Positions 27,842 through 36,031 of a stretch of 64,000 bases of DNA are shown here, piece by piece. The notes beneath the pieces are model-generated. The model worked only from the letters and a program-made list of their open reading frames with translations, was not told the DNA's origin and ran no database searches. Position numbers and translations under genes: made by a program. Source of the DNA: Mailhella massiliensis (GTDB lineage Bacteria; Desulfobacterota; Desulfovibrionia; Desulfovibrionales; Desulfovibrionaceae); assembly GCF_900155525.1 (NCBI RefSeq), contig NZ_LT706952.1, positions 692,406 through 756,405 of the forward strand. The letters run 5' to 3'. Numbering within the stretch: the first letter of the stretch is position 1; each line of letters starts with the position of its first letter.

Positions 27842-28154
27842 TAACATACTGTTTTTATTGGAGAAAAGGAGTGTCATTTTTCATGTGTCCGCATCTGTAC
27901 ATTTCGCACGGAAGGTATTCACACGGAATAATTGGAAAAAATTCAAAAATGGACATTTGGACACAAGAAACCCCAGGCGCGCACATATGCGCGCGCCTGC
28001 GTGCATTATGCGTATATATGCATGTTTTATATGTCCATATGTCCATTAAAAAAATAAAATGAATAAAAATAGTAAGATACATATAAAAAGAAGCGGACAC
28101 AACGCGGACATAAGCGGACAGATGGACTTTTACTTTCAAAAGGCAGGCAAAACC
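27842..28154. repeat. iteron-like repeats, probable phage replication origin
   Basis: AT-rich spacer between helicase and primase genes. GCGGACA occurs at 28093-28099, 28104-28110 and 28114-28120, spaced about one helical turn, and its complement TGTCCGC at 27886-27892. Further GGACA/TGTCC copies are at 27951, 27959, 28032, 28040 and (GGAC) 28124. A 9-bp GC-rich hairpin (27974-27999, CAGGCGCGC/GCGCGCCTG) lies in the middle. Repeats plus easily melted DNA flanked by helicase and primase genes fit a replication origin. A 63-codon frame across it looks like chance. Confidence 0.55.
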
Positions 28155-29720
28155 ATGTCCACGCTCAAGGATTTTTACATTCACCGGTACGGAGAAGCCG
28201 CCAAAGTTCACGGTGACAGCATCAACGGCCCGTGTCCGTTTTGCAACGGCGGAGTTGACCGGTTCATTATCTGGACTCGGCGCAATGAGAACCTGGGCAA
28301 GACCTGCATGGAGCATGGTATCCCCGGTGTGTACTTCTGCCGCCAGTGCGAAGCCAAGGGCGACACCATCGAGTACCTCATGAAGGCGGAAGGCATGGAC
28401 TTTCACGACGCCTGCGCCGAACTCGGTATCGAGCCTTCCAGAAAAATTTCTGTTCGCCCTGCGCCCGTAGAGAAGCCTCAGACGCCGAGTTTCAGCGGGC
28501 GGGAAGTGAAGGAGCCGGGAGTGAGCTGGCTTGCCCAAGTGGAACACCTGAACGGCAAAGCTGTGGAAGCGCTCGGACAGTCCGCCAATGCGCTGCGCTG
28601 GCTTTCTGGAAGGGGCATCACGCCCACCATGGCGAAGCGCTACGAGCTCGGATGCGTGAATGGAGAGAACGGGAAGCCCGGGCTTTTTCGGTGGCGCTCC
28701 TCCTTCGGACTGGAGCCCGGCAAGGCAAAGGACGGGCGGGAAGTGAAGAAGTTCTTCATCCCCAGAGGCATTTCCATTCCCAGCAGAAGCCGCAGGGGCG
28801 ATATCGTGATGTTCCGTATCCGCAGGCCGGATATGGACCTCCAGACACGGAAGACCTGCAAGTACTGGGAGCTCACCGGCGGCAGCAGCATCCCATACTT
28901 CCTTCCGGCGAAACATCCCGGCCATGTATTCGTGACCGTCATCGTCGAAGGCGAATTCGACGCCATGCTTCTCCACTCTCTTGCCGGGGAAACGCTCGGC
29001 GTCATGGCCATGCGTTCCAATTCCAACAAGCCCGACATGGAAGGCCACAAGCTGCTTTCCGCTTCCGATCTGATTCTGGTCTGCCTCGATACCGACGAAG
29101 CGGGCACCAAGGGCGTCGACTGGTGGAAAAAGACCTACAGGCAGGCGGTGCACACTCCCATCCCCGGCTTCAAAGATCCGGGAGACGCATGGAAGGCGGG
29201 CATGGACGTGCGGTTGTGGCTGGAAGCGGTCGTTCCCGGCACCGTTTCCCTGGCTCCTGAGGCCTGCGGGCCATCGTATGAGTGCGCCAGCGGACCCATG
29301 GGCACTTCATCCGGCAGGCTGTCTTTTGAGGGGGAGGGGGTAAAAAATACTTCTGAGGAGTGTGAGGCAGGGGAAGCGACGGCAGATGTGCAGGACAACT
29401 TCGCGGATCTGCTGACGGAAGAGAATTTGAAAGGACTGCGCGCCGCACTTCCTTCGTATCTGGATATGGAAGTGATTTCTCGGGATGTGCTTGCGCTCGC
29501 GGTGTTATGGCGCGGCGCGCCCATCCATTATGTGAAGCTTCCTGCCGGTGGTTTTGAGTGGAACACGTCCACGGCATGGGCGAAGCGTTTTCCCGCCCAG
29601 TATGATCGCTTCCTGCGCTTGGCTACATCGTCCCGCGATGTAGCGGACTGGCTGGATACCCATTCGGCAACGGATATTTCCAGCAGAAACTTTTTACAGC
29701 TTTTCGAGGATTGCAAATGA
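28155..29720 (+). CDS. phage DNA primase with zinc ribbon and toprim domain
   Basis: 521-residue primase that would lay RNA primers for phage replication. The zinc finger is built from CPFC (about residues 26-29) and CRQC (61-64). The toprim catalytic core shows VEGEFDAM (near 265) and LVCLDTDEAG (near 312). The C-terminal 150 residues are not recognised. The ATG at 28155 is preferred (AGGCAGG seven bases upstream, start of conserved sequence STLKDFYIHRYGE); in-frame ATGs at 28059 and 28122 lie in the iteron region. It works with the SF3 helicase upstream, the two together replacing the fused P4 alpha protein. Its stop overlaps the next start (ATGA). Confidence 0.87.
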   Translation: MSTLKDFYIHRYGEAAKVHGDSINGPCPFCNGGVDRFIIWTRRNENLGKTCMEHGIPGVYFCRQCEAKGDTIEYLMKAEGMDFHDACAELGIEPSRKISVRPAPVEKPQTPSFSGREVKEPGVSWLAQVEHLNGKAVEALGQSANALRWLSGRGITPTMAKRYELGCVNGENGKPGLFRWRSSFGLEPGKAKDGREVKKFFIPRGISIPSRSRRGDIVMFRIRRPDMDLQTRKTCKYWELTGGSSIPYFLPAKHPGHVFVTVIVEGEFDAMLLHSLAGETLGVMAMRSNSNKPDMEGHKLLSASDLILVCLDTDEAGTKGVDWWKKTYRQAVHTPIPGFKDPGDAWKAGMDVRLWLEAVVPGTVSLAPEACGPSYECASGPMGTSSGRLSFEGEGVKNTSEECEAGEATADVQDNFADLLTEENLKGLRAALPSYLDMEVISRDVLALAVLWRGAPIHYVKLPAGGFEWNTSTAWAKRFPAQYDRFLRLATSSRDVADWLDTHSATDISSRNFLQLFEDCK

Positions 29721-30472
29721 TGACCGATGAAACCTTGGAAAAGAGGAATGAGGAACTGGCCGCCGTCAGTGCCGATCTGTTCGGGGACGCCATGCGTCTC
29801 ATGGTGGTGAAGCCGGAAAGCCTGACTCTGCTGAAGGACAACGCTCGGTTTTTCAAGCGGGAAACCTTCCGGCAGCTTCGTGACAACATCGCGGCGGACA
29901 AGCGTCTGTCCAGTGTGCCGCTCTGTTACCGTTACCCCGACGGGAAACTGGAAGTCCTGTCCGGCAACCACCGCGTACAGGCAAGCATCGAGGCGGGGAT
30001 TCCGCTCATCATGGTGCTGGTCATCACGGAGGAACTGGAAAAATCCAGGCGTATAGCCATTCAGCTTTCCCACAACGCGCTTGTCGGTGAAGACGATCAA
30101 AGCATTCTGGCCAATCTCTGGGCGCAGATAGAGAACACGCGGGATCAGCTTTACAGTGGCCTTGATTCGGAGGCGGTACAGGCGTTGGGAGAAGTGGAGC
30201 TCGTCAATTTTTCCACGCCGCAGGTCCCGACCCATATGGTGACCTTCATGTTTACCGACGGGGAAAAGGAGCACCTTTCGGAGATTCTCGAGCTTTTGGA
30301 GCAGCAGGCGAAAAAGAGCGGGACTGTGTATATATGCCCGTCTTCGGAATACGAACCTTTTCTTCAGCTCTTATCCGATACGAAAAATGCGGAAAATATC
30401 CGTGATACCTCGCTGGCGATGGTTCGTCTTCTGGAAGTCTGTAACGATTGGCTGACACGGGAGACGGTATGA
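29717..30472 (+). CDS. ParB/Srx-fold nuclease-domain protein
   Basis: 251 residues with an N-terminal ParB-like domain: RETFRQLRDNIAADKRLSSVPLCYRYPDGKLEVLSGNHRVQASIEAG contains the GNHR signature (ParB box II, normally GERR/GNHR) used by ParB-type CTPases and by phage ParB-like nucleases. The C-terminal half is unassigned. It overlaps both neighbours by four bases, primase before and methyltransferase-like protein after, so the three are translated as a unit. The frequent phage pairing of ParB-fold and methyltransferase-like proteins suggests a role in DNA modification or protection. Confidence 0.75.
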   Translation: MMTDETLEKRNEELAAVSADLFGDAMRLMVVKPESLTLLKDNARFFKRETFRQLRDNIAADKRLSSVPLCYRYPDGKLEVLSGNHRVQASIEAGIPLIMVLVITEELEKSRRIAIQLSHNALVGEDDQSILANLWAQIENTRDQLYSGLDSEAVQALGEVELVNFSTPQVPTHMVTFMFTDGEKEHLSEILELLEQQAKKSGTVYICPSSEYEPFLQLLSDTKNAENIRDTSLAMVRLLEVCNDWLTRETV

Positions 30473-31827
30473 GTTTTCTCGGATCCATTGCCACGCCACT
30501 CAGACGCGTACTGGCCGGATATGCCGCGGAGATTTCCATACCTGTGCTTCTGCCGTGCGCGGGCAACTTTACCGTGGGAGCGGCTCTTCGAAGCGGCGGA
30601 TATCGAGGTCGCATAACCGGATGCGACATCACGCTCTACACGTCTGCGCTTGGCGCCTACCTAGCGGACAAAACTCTGGAAGCTCGTATCCGTGATGATA
30701 TCCCTGAGCAGCTCAAGGGGTTCCTTGACCTTTCCACACCTGTCCGATTTGCAGCCTCGGTTTCCATCATGCTTGATCTTCGGCAGGTATGGCAGGCTAA
30801 AAACATATGGCATCGGCGAGTTCTGGCCGGATATCATGAATGCTGGCCTTCGCTGATGGAAAAAACGCTGCTCAAGCTCGGTTCCTATTATGAGCATATG
30901 ACGCAGGGAGACGGATTCGATTACGTCCCCATGGATGCCGTGGAATTTCTCGATGCTCATGATCATGACCATGCGGTATTCATCGCCCCGCCTACGTTCG
31001 GCTCCCAGGACTACATCAAACAGGAAAAGATGCTCGCTGCATCGGTGGAATGGGGTGCCCCGAGTTATCAGGAAATCTCCTTCAAGGAAGTCGATATCTA
31101 TCAAAAAATAACGGCATTTCGTGAGTGGATGATCGTCATGGAACGCCCTTTGCCGGATGTGGAGAAAATTCTGGGCGATCCTGTGGCTGTGGTGCACAAG
31201 GGGCGCAACTCCATTACCTACGCCTATGCCGGCCACTCGAAAAAATGCGTCATCACACGAAGCTATCTCCAGTCCTCCAGCCCGGGACCCATCTTTCCGG
31301 GCGATATACGACTCACCGGGCAGGAAGAACCCGGCCTTACCGTACTGACCAATAGACAGACCGTCCGCATGAACGAGCTCTTCATGAGCGTCCGTGTGGA
31401 CTATGCGCTGGCCGGGATTGTGCTCTCGCTAGGTCTGTGCCTGGACGGTCGGATCATCGGCAAGCTAGACTTTAAATTTTCCAAGGCTCACTGGGCCATC
31501 GGCGAAGACGGTTTCCAAGTTTATCAGCAAAGCGATCTTGCCGTGCCCAGCACAGAAAAACGTCTGGCCAAGCTCGTTCTTCTTTTTGCCCAATCCAAAG
31601 AGGTGAAGAAACTTCTGGACGCGGCATTCAAGGAAGATTGCCGATGGGTTACTACCACGGCCTTTTCAAGGAATCCGGTCTCCATGAAGTACCGCGGTAT
31701 CTATAAACTGCACAAACGCCTGGAAGGCCAGGGGGCAGAAAAATACCGCCTGAACTACTACGCTCCTCTTGGTCAGTGGACCATGCGTGAAGCGTATGAA
31801 ATATGGTTGAAAAAATATCGTAAGTAG
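30469..31827 (+). CDS. methyltransferase-like phage protein, possible antirestriction function
   Basis: 452 residues. The N-terminal part resembles a DNA adenine methylase: a glycine-rich motif I region (CAGNFTVGAALRSGGYRGRITGCDITLYTSALG, near 25-55) and a motif IV-like HDHDHAVFIAPPTFGSQDYI where DPPY would be expected. The catalytic motif is altered (APPT), so activity is uncertain. The C-terminal part (VDYALAGIVLSLGLCLDGRIIGKLDFKFSK) has an acetyltransferase-like look. The ATG at 30469 overlaps the ParB-like stop. Alternatives are a DNA-mimic or non-enzymatic antirestriction protein. Confidence 0.55.
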   Translation: MSFLGSIATPLRRVLAGYAAEISIPVLLPCAGNFTVGAALRSGGYRGRITGCDITLYTSALGAYLADKTLEARIRDDIPEQLKGFLDLSTPVRFAASVSIMLDLRQVWQAKNIWHRRVLAGYHECWPSLMEKTLLKLGSYYEHMTQGDGFDYVPMDAVEFLDAHDHDHAVFIAPPTFGSQDYIKQEKMLAASVEWGAPSYQEISFKEVDIYQKITAFREWMIVMERPLPDVEKILGDPVAVVHKGRNSITYAYAGHSKKCVITRSYLQSSSPGPIFPGDIRLTGQEEPGLTVLTNRQTVRMNELFMSVRVDYALAGIVLSLGLCLDGRIIGKLDFKFSKAHWAIGEDGFQVYQQSDLAVPSTEKRLAKLVLLFAQSKEVKKLLDAAFKEDCRWVTTTAFSRNPVSMKYRGIYKLHKRLEGQGAEKYRLNYYAPLGQWTMREAYEIWLKKYRK

Positions 31828-31849
31828 CTTATTTTTTTGAGTTTTTTCA

Positions 31850-31877
31850 TTGCTTTCAGCGGGTTTCATGGTATCTT
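31850..31877 (+). promoter_or_regulatory. possible promoter for the small-gene cluster
   Basis: TTGCTT (31850-31855), 16 bases, TATCTT (31872-31877), in the 93-base gap after the methyltransferase-like gene. Confidence 0.4.
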
Positions 31878-31920
31878 TTAAGTAAGCAAAAACAACATCT
31901 TACAAAAATCGGAGGATACC

Positions 31921-32175
31921 ATGAAAAAGTCGCAACGCATTCAGTTGGCGGGAGTCATGAGAAACGCCTGGCAGCTTTCCCGGCAGGGAGTGAGGAAGTT
32001 CGGAGGAACGACAAAGCTGTATTTCCGCTGTGCTCTGAAGCTGTCCTGGGCAGACACCAGAACTCGCGCTGTTTACAGCACGACCACCGGAAACCGGTAC
32101 TGGATGCCGGGAGTTTCGCTTCCTGAAAGCCCTACCAGAAAGAGTCAGTTCATGCTTCCGGGAATTCTCGGATAA
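31921..32175 (+). CDS. small basic phage protein, unknown function
   Basis: 84 residues, rich in Arg and Lys, with a strong GGAGG before the ATG. The middle (VRKFGGTTKLYFRCALKLSWADTRT) resembles a short protein type common in phages of this group, but no function is known to me. No membrane segment or cysteine motif. Separated by 10 bases from the next gene. Confidence 0.65.
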   Translation: MKKSQRIQLAGVMRNAWQLSRQGVRKFGGTTKLYFRCALKLSWADTRTRAVYSTTTGNRYWMPGVSLPESPTRKSQFMLPGILG

Positions 32176-32185
32176 GGAGGTCGCC

Positions 32186-32584
32186 ATGCTTACCATCAGC
32201 GCAGTACGCGACCTGTACAAGACCTGCCGGGAAGAAGTAAAGGCGGTAATTACCGAAAAATATTCTCTTTATGACCGTATCTGGACGGACCGTATTCGGA
32301 TCACTCCTGCCATATTCGACCATGGAGAAGATACGGTGAAGGAGATCAATGCGGTCATGCCGAACCTTCTGACCTATCAGCACCCGGAACTGCGGACTAT
32401 CGACGAGGCTGCCAACGATTATGGCTTTGAAAGTACTTCCGATCTGATCGAGTACCTTCTGGCATATGTCCCCAAGAAGGGACTTGAAGAAAAGATGTGC
32501 GACCAGCTTTTTGATTCTCGGCTCCGGGAAATGGTTGCCGCAGAAAGCATTACCGAAACTATCGCCCCAGATTCACCTTTTTAG
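32186..32584 (+). CDS. phage protein of unknown function
   Basis: 132 residues, mixed helical and acidic, starting with a strong AAGGAGG. No recognised domain, membrane segment or metal motif. Located between a small basic protein and a DUF488 protein in the early region. Confidence 0.65.
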   Translation: MLTISAVRDLYKTCREEVKAVITEKYSLYDRIWTDRIRITPAIFDHGEDTVKEINAVMPNLLTYQHPELRTIDEAANDYGFESTSDLIEYLLAYVPKKGLEEKMCDQLFDSRLREMVAAESITETIAPDSPF

Positions 32585-32598
32585 ACAGGAGATTCCCC

Positions 32599-32958
32599 AT
32601 GATTCAGACGTCGTTTTTCTCAAGCAAGGCTCCAAAGGAGCGCAAGGTGTGCATTGCCAAGTGGCACAGGAATTGGAATGGACCCAGGGCTCCGCTGTTC
32701 GCCCCTTCCAATCCGAAGGCTGTGGACTGGCAGGGGGCGTACTGGAGAGACCTCGAAGAGCGTTTCCCCGATGCGGAGAGCCTGAAGCACTATCTTCTGG
32801 ATATCGAGCGCAGGACTCGTAATCCGATTCTCTGCTGCTTCGAGAAAGATCAGACCCAGTGTCACCGGCGAGTACTCGCTACGTTCATCAGAAAGCGTTT
32901 GGGGATAGATGTGCCTGAGTGGAGCAATGCCGAACCTGAGCAGTTCAGCCTGGTGTAA
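32599..32958 (+). CDS. DUF488-family protein
   Basis: 119 residues. The C-terminal CCFEKDQTQCHRRVLATFI is the DUF488 signature (Cys-x(6)-CHR). The family's biochemical role is not established; phage copies lie in early regions. AGGAG precedes the ATG. It is the last gene before a strong hairpin that separates the early genes from the packaging region. Confidence 0.8.
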   Translation: MIQTSFFSSKAPKERKVCIAKWHRNWNGPRAPLFAPSNPKAVDWQGAYWRDLEERFPDAESLKHYLLDIERRTRNPILCCFEKDQTQCHRRVLATFIRKRLGIDVPEWSNAEPEQFSLV

Positions 32959-32973
32959 TTTTTAACCTGTTAC

Positions 32974-33006
32974 CTGCCCCCCCCCACGAGCGTGGTGGGG
33001 GGGCAG
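32974..33006 (+). terminator. C9/G7 homopolymer hairpin at the early/packaging boundary
   Basis: CTG, nine C and ACG on the left face CGTGG, T, seven G and CAG on the right around a two-base loop. No T run follows. Homopolymer runs of this size are error-prone in sequencing. Confidence 0.5.
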
Positions 33007-33029
33007 CCGTGGAAAACTTTTCGGAGTGA

Positions 33030-33749
33030 ATGATGGCGGAACAAAACAGTATTGCGGAGCTTGTTGAAAAGAGTTCCAGCACCGACGTGAGAATCCTTCT
33101 GCAGGCGAAGGAGGATGCGAAACGCGCACTGCTTGAAGACCCCACAAATCCCGCGCTCATTACCGCTTTCGAGAAGTCTTCCAAGCTCTTGGGAGCGGCG
33201 ATGCAGGAACAGCAGAAATTGAAGTCTGTCCCGGAGGTGCTTGCCTATGTCGGCGAGTGCGGGCGAAAGCTGGGACGGGCAAAGCTTTACAAGGACATCC
33301 AGGAAGCCCGCCTGAAAAGACAGCCCGACGGCTCTTTTCGGCAGAAGGACGTGGACAGATACATGCTCAGTCTTGCCACGCTGGGAACCCCGGACGGTCT
33401 CACGGAAAAGGTAGCTGACAGACAGCGACGCAAGGAAGAAGCGGACATACGCCGGGCGGAAGCGGCCGCCGCCAAGGAAGAATTCGATCTTGCCGTGAAG
33501 CAGGGGAAATTCATCCCCCGGGGCGCTGTCGAACTGGAAATGGCCGTCCGTGCCATAGCCTTGCGGGACGGACTGAAAAACGCCTTGGAGACTTACGTTT
33601 TGGACATCATCGAGGCAGTCCGTGGGGACGCGAAGTGTTCCACGGCTTTTCTGGAACGCATGAGCAGGATCATTGATGAATCGCTGGGCGAATACGCCCG
33701 GCCCATGACCATAGATGTGGAATTTTCCGACATGGAGGAAGAGTCATGA
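33030..33749 (+). CDS. putative small terminase / DNA-packaging Nu1-like protein
   Basis: 239 residues, largely helical and charged. The segment AYVGECGRKLGRAKLYKDIQEARLKRQPDGSFRQKDVDRYM looks like the winged-helix part of Nu1-type small terminases, where a short basic wing precedes a KxxVxxY element; a long coiled coil (residues 130-165) follows. The large terminase gene lies 3 kb downstream rather than adjacent, so the assignment is tentative. CGGAG precedes the start; the ATG at 33033 is equally possible. Its stop overlaps the next start. Confidence 0.55.
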   Translation: MMAEQNSIAELVEKSSSTDVRILLQAKEDAKRALLEDPTNPALITAFEKSSKLLGAAMQEQQKLKSVPEVLAYVGECGRKLGRAKLYKDIQEARLKRQPDGSFRQKDVDRYMLSLATLGTPDGLTEKVADRQRRKEEADIRRAEAAAAKEEFDLAVKQGKFIPRGAVELEMAVRAIALRDGLKNALETYVLDIIEAVRGDAKCSTAFLERMSRIIDESLGEYARPMTIDVEFSDMEEES

Positions 33750-34057
33750 GTTTCGAGGAGTTCATACAGACGAAAGGGTTCGGCTTTTTGGCACTGATGA
33801 TTATCTACCTTGGCTGTCTGAAGCTGACATATGAAGTCGGTTATGAGCGCGGCCACAGAAAGGGGGCAGGCCAGGTCATCCACGACAGACAGGAGGCCGT
33901 CAACTTCGTCTACGGTGACGGAAAGATTCTGCGCTTCATCCCCGGCTATGACCGGCCCGTCCTGCTGGACTTGAACGACAACACCATAACGTACCTGCGC
34001 ATGAAGCCGAAAGAGGAAGATAAAGAAGATCCGAAAGTTGAAGGAGAACTGCAATGA
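33746..34057 (+). CDS. single-pass membrane phage protein
   Basis: 103 residues with one N-terminal transmembrane helix (FGFLALMIIYLGCLKLTYEVG, residues 12-32) and an acidic, lysine-rich C-terminus. It overlaps both neighbours by ATGA, so it belongs to a tightly coupled operon. Function unknown. Confidence 0.65.
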   Translation: MSFEEFIQTKGFGFLALMIIYLGCLKLTYEVGYERGHRKGAGQVIHDRQEAVNFVYGDGKILRFIPGYDRPVLLDLNDNTITYLRMKPKEEDKEDPKVEGELQ

Positions 34058-34242
34058 CCGATAAACATCGCAACCGTAGATGGAAGCTGCGTCACGCCAT
34101 GTCCAACTTCCGGCATAACTACAGAAACTGGCGACGCGCAACCAATAAAAAAGTCGCCGTATGGGTGGGCTGTGTCGTGCTGAAAATGGCGCTCGCGACG
34201 GAACTCAACGTGCGGTTGTCGGTCGGGAGGAAAGAGGCATGA
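34054..34242 (+). CDS. small very basic phage protein
   Basis: 62 residues, more than a quarter Arg or Lys (KHRNRRWKLRH, NYRNWRRATNKK) with a hydrophobic stretch AVWVGCVVLKMAL. Overlaps by four bases on both sides. Could contact nucleic acid or membrane; no family recognised. Confidence 0.55.
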   Translation: MTDKHRNRRWKLRHAMSNFRHNYRNWRRATNKKVAVWVGCVVLKMALATELNVRLSVGRKEA

Positions 34243-34484
34243 AGAAAATCATCTGTATCCTGTTCTTCTGTTCCCTTCTCTTCGCCTGTACGCCGGATGA
34301 TGGGAAAGCTCCCCGATATGAAGTCCACAACGCTCTGAGCGGTATTTCTCTCACCTGCGTCAACGGGTATGTCTTCGCGGTGTTCGAGCGGAGCCGGGAA
34401 GGAGGCATTACCCAGTTTTGGGAGGTGACGCCCGACGGTGGCGCGAGACCGCTGCTCTGCGGAGGCGAGTATGGCGTCCACTGA
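34239..34484 (+). CDS. small lipoprotein
   Basis: 81 residues with a lipoprotein signal: Lys-Lys start, hydrophobic core and lipobox LLFAC with the lipidated Cys near residue 17. The mature 65 residues are not recognised. Membrane-anchored phage lipoproteins of this size are sometimes superinfection-exclusion factors; that is speculation. Start fixed by the ATGA overlap with the previous gene and GGAGG upstream. Confidence 0.65.
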   Translation: MKKIICILFFCSLLFACTPDDGKAPRYEVHNALSGISLTCVNGYVFAVFERSREGGITQFWEVTPDGGARPLLCGGEYGVH

Positions 34485-35022
34485 AAAAAAAGCGAAGGAA
34501 CCTCCCAAAGAGAAACTTACTAAAATTTTCGGCAAACGTTCTTCCCGGCATGGTGACGGACTTCCTCCCTGTCCTTTTTGCGGTCGTGCTCCTGATATCG
34601 TGGAGAACGCCGTCGGCGGTCTGCGAACCGTAAGCCTGGAATGCCGTTGCACGGCGAGAGATGACTGCTACATCCAGTTCACGTTTGAGGATGAGGCGTC
34701 CGCCGTGGCCTTCTGGAGGAAGCTGGACAAGACTCTTTCGCAGGAGTCTGTTCCGCTGGAGGTAAAGGAGCCGCCCGTCGTACCGGAAAAGCCGGAAGTT
34801 GCGGAAAAGCCTCAGATTAAGCCGTGGTCCAAGAAAAAACTTGCTCAGAAGCTTCTCGCTTTCAAGAAGAAGAACGGACTTTCCTACATCGGGCTTGAAG
34901 CTCTTTGGGGTATATCCAATCGAACGCTCTGCAATATCGGAACCATGGGTTGTTCTTCAGAGGGAAAGCGTCTGGAAGTTCAGGGGTATCTTGAGGAGGC
35001 AGAGCGTGAAGAAGTCAGCTAG
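34471..35022 (+). CDS. Lar-type restriction alleviation zinc-ribbon protein with C-terminal helix-turn-helix-like part
   Basis: 183 residues. Residues 30-85 match the Lar family: LPPCPFCGRAP, CRCTARDDCYIQF and EASAVAFWRKL (Lar proteins reduce the activity of host type I restriction enzymes). A proline/lysine-rich linker (KEPPVVPEKPEVAEKPQIKP) leads to a C-terminal region KLLAFKKKNGLSYIGLEALWGISNRTLC that looks like a helix-turn-helix. GGAGG precedes the ATG at 34471; the frame overlaps the lipoprotein end by 14 bases. Confidence 0.7.
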   Translation: MASTEKKAKEPPKEKLTKIFGKRSSRHGDGLPPCPFCGRAPDIVENAVGGLRTVSLECRCTARDDCYIQFTFEDEASAVAFWRKLDKTLSQESVPLEVKEPPVVPEKPEVAEKPQIKPWSKKKLAQKLLAFKKKNGLSYIGLEALWGISNRTLCNIGTMGCSSEGKRLEVQGYLEEAEREEVS

Positions 35023-35674
35023 AAAGGACTTTCTCCGGTCGTGTGTCATCCGCCATGTCCTTGTGCTCATGGATGACACGCTCAGGGCCATACTTATCTG
35101 CCTCAAGGGCGGCGGGCATGTGTGCGGCGTGACCTATCCTCGCGTCGAACTCCCCGAACGTCTGGCAACGCGCGTGGAGCAGCAGCTTGCCGAGTGCAAG
35201 CGGTGGCTCGATACCGCACTGCTCCAGTCCGGCATCGATCGCCGGAAAGGATATCATCTGACCAGCCGAGAGCGCGGTCTCATCAATTCCAAAATTTCGA
35301 GGATAAACCGCTGGACTATCGAGCAGAAGCTGAAGCAGTGGCGTGAGATTGTTATTACCCTGGCGACGTTGAATTTGGCTTTGTTCTGGGCACGGTTGGA
35401 GCTAGGCGATACCGCTCACAGGCGCATGGTCTACATCGAAGTGGACAAGTTGTGCCTCCTTCTGGGGGACGGTTCCGATTGGATGCTGTCGGCCGATCTG
35501 TTCGACTTCTGCCGGAACTCCCTACTGGACGGACTCCCCGCAAGCAAGTTGGGGACAGAGGAAGAATTTTTTTTCCGCTTCCTAGCCATGCCCATGCCGA
35601 GAACGGCAACCGAACGGGCAATCTTTGAAGAAACCGGACGCGCTGCCGATACCGCCGCGCTGCTTGCAATATAA
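35006..35674 (+). CDS. phage protein of unknown function
   Basis: 222 residues from a GTG start at 35006 that has GGAGG seven bases upstream and lies inside the end of the preceding gene. The protein is mostly helical with a basic middle section; no domain recognised. Starting further downstream, at MDDTLRAILICLKG, is possible but has no ribosome site. Confidence 0.6.
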   Translation: MKKSARKDFLRSCVIRHVLVLMDDTLRAILICLKGGGHVCGVTYPRVELPERLATRVEQQLAECKRWLDTALLQSGIDRRKGYHLTSRERGLINSKISRINRWTIEQKLKQWREIVITLATLNLALFWARLELGDTAHRRMVYIEVDKLCLLLGDGSDWMLSADLFDFCRNSLLDGLPASKLGTEEEFFFRFLAMPMPRTATERAIFEETGRAADTAALLAI

Positions 35675-35684
35675 GGAGAAAATC

Positions 35685-35897
35685 ATGCCCATAGATAAAA
35701 CGCCTTCTGTACCTTTGAACCGCTGCCGCCGTTGCGGCGGCCTGGCGAAGCTTCATCACTCGCGTTCCGGCAAGTGGTATGTCCGCTGCGAGGAATGCGC
35801 GAAATGCAAGGATCCCAACACCACGGAAGAAGTCACAAGCAAGCTGACGGTGTGCAAGCTCTGGAATGTAAGAAACAAGGTGGAGATTTTATCATGA
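35685..35897 (+). CDS. small zinc-ribbon phage protein
   Basis: 70 residues with CRRCGGLAKLHHS and CEECAKCK, a four-cysteine ribbon like that of Lar proteins but shorter, followed by VCKLWN. AAGGAG precedes the ATG. The second ribbon of this kind within 1.5 kb. Confidence 0.7.
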   Translation: MPIDKTPSVPLNRCRRCGGLAKLHHSRSGKWYVRCEECAKCKDPNTTEEVTSKLTVCKLWNVRNKVEILS

Positions 35898-36031
35898 CAA
35901 CGTTTGAACCTTTTCAGATGAACCTTTTCAGAAGGTACTGGTACGGGAAAGTGCTGATGAAGTGTGGCAGGCGGACTTTTACAGTCATTGTGACGAAGGA
36001 CGCCATTATATTCTGGGGCATATGCCGATAA
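35894..36031 (+). CDS. 45-residue phage ORF
   Basis: A short frame starting in ATGA overlap with the zinc-ribbon gene. Aromatic-rich (FRRYWYGK, FTVIVTKDAIIFWGI) with no known family. Supported mainly by the overlap arrangement on both sides. Confidence 0.4.
   Translation: MTTFEPFQMNLFRRYWYGKVLMKCGRRTFTVIVTKDAIIFWGICR

Noticed and set aside
27871-28062. 63-codon frame in the iteron region
   Set aside because: Spans repeats and a GC hairpin, no family, poor start; the repeats explain the region better.
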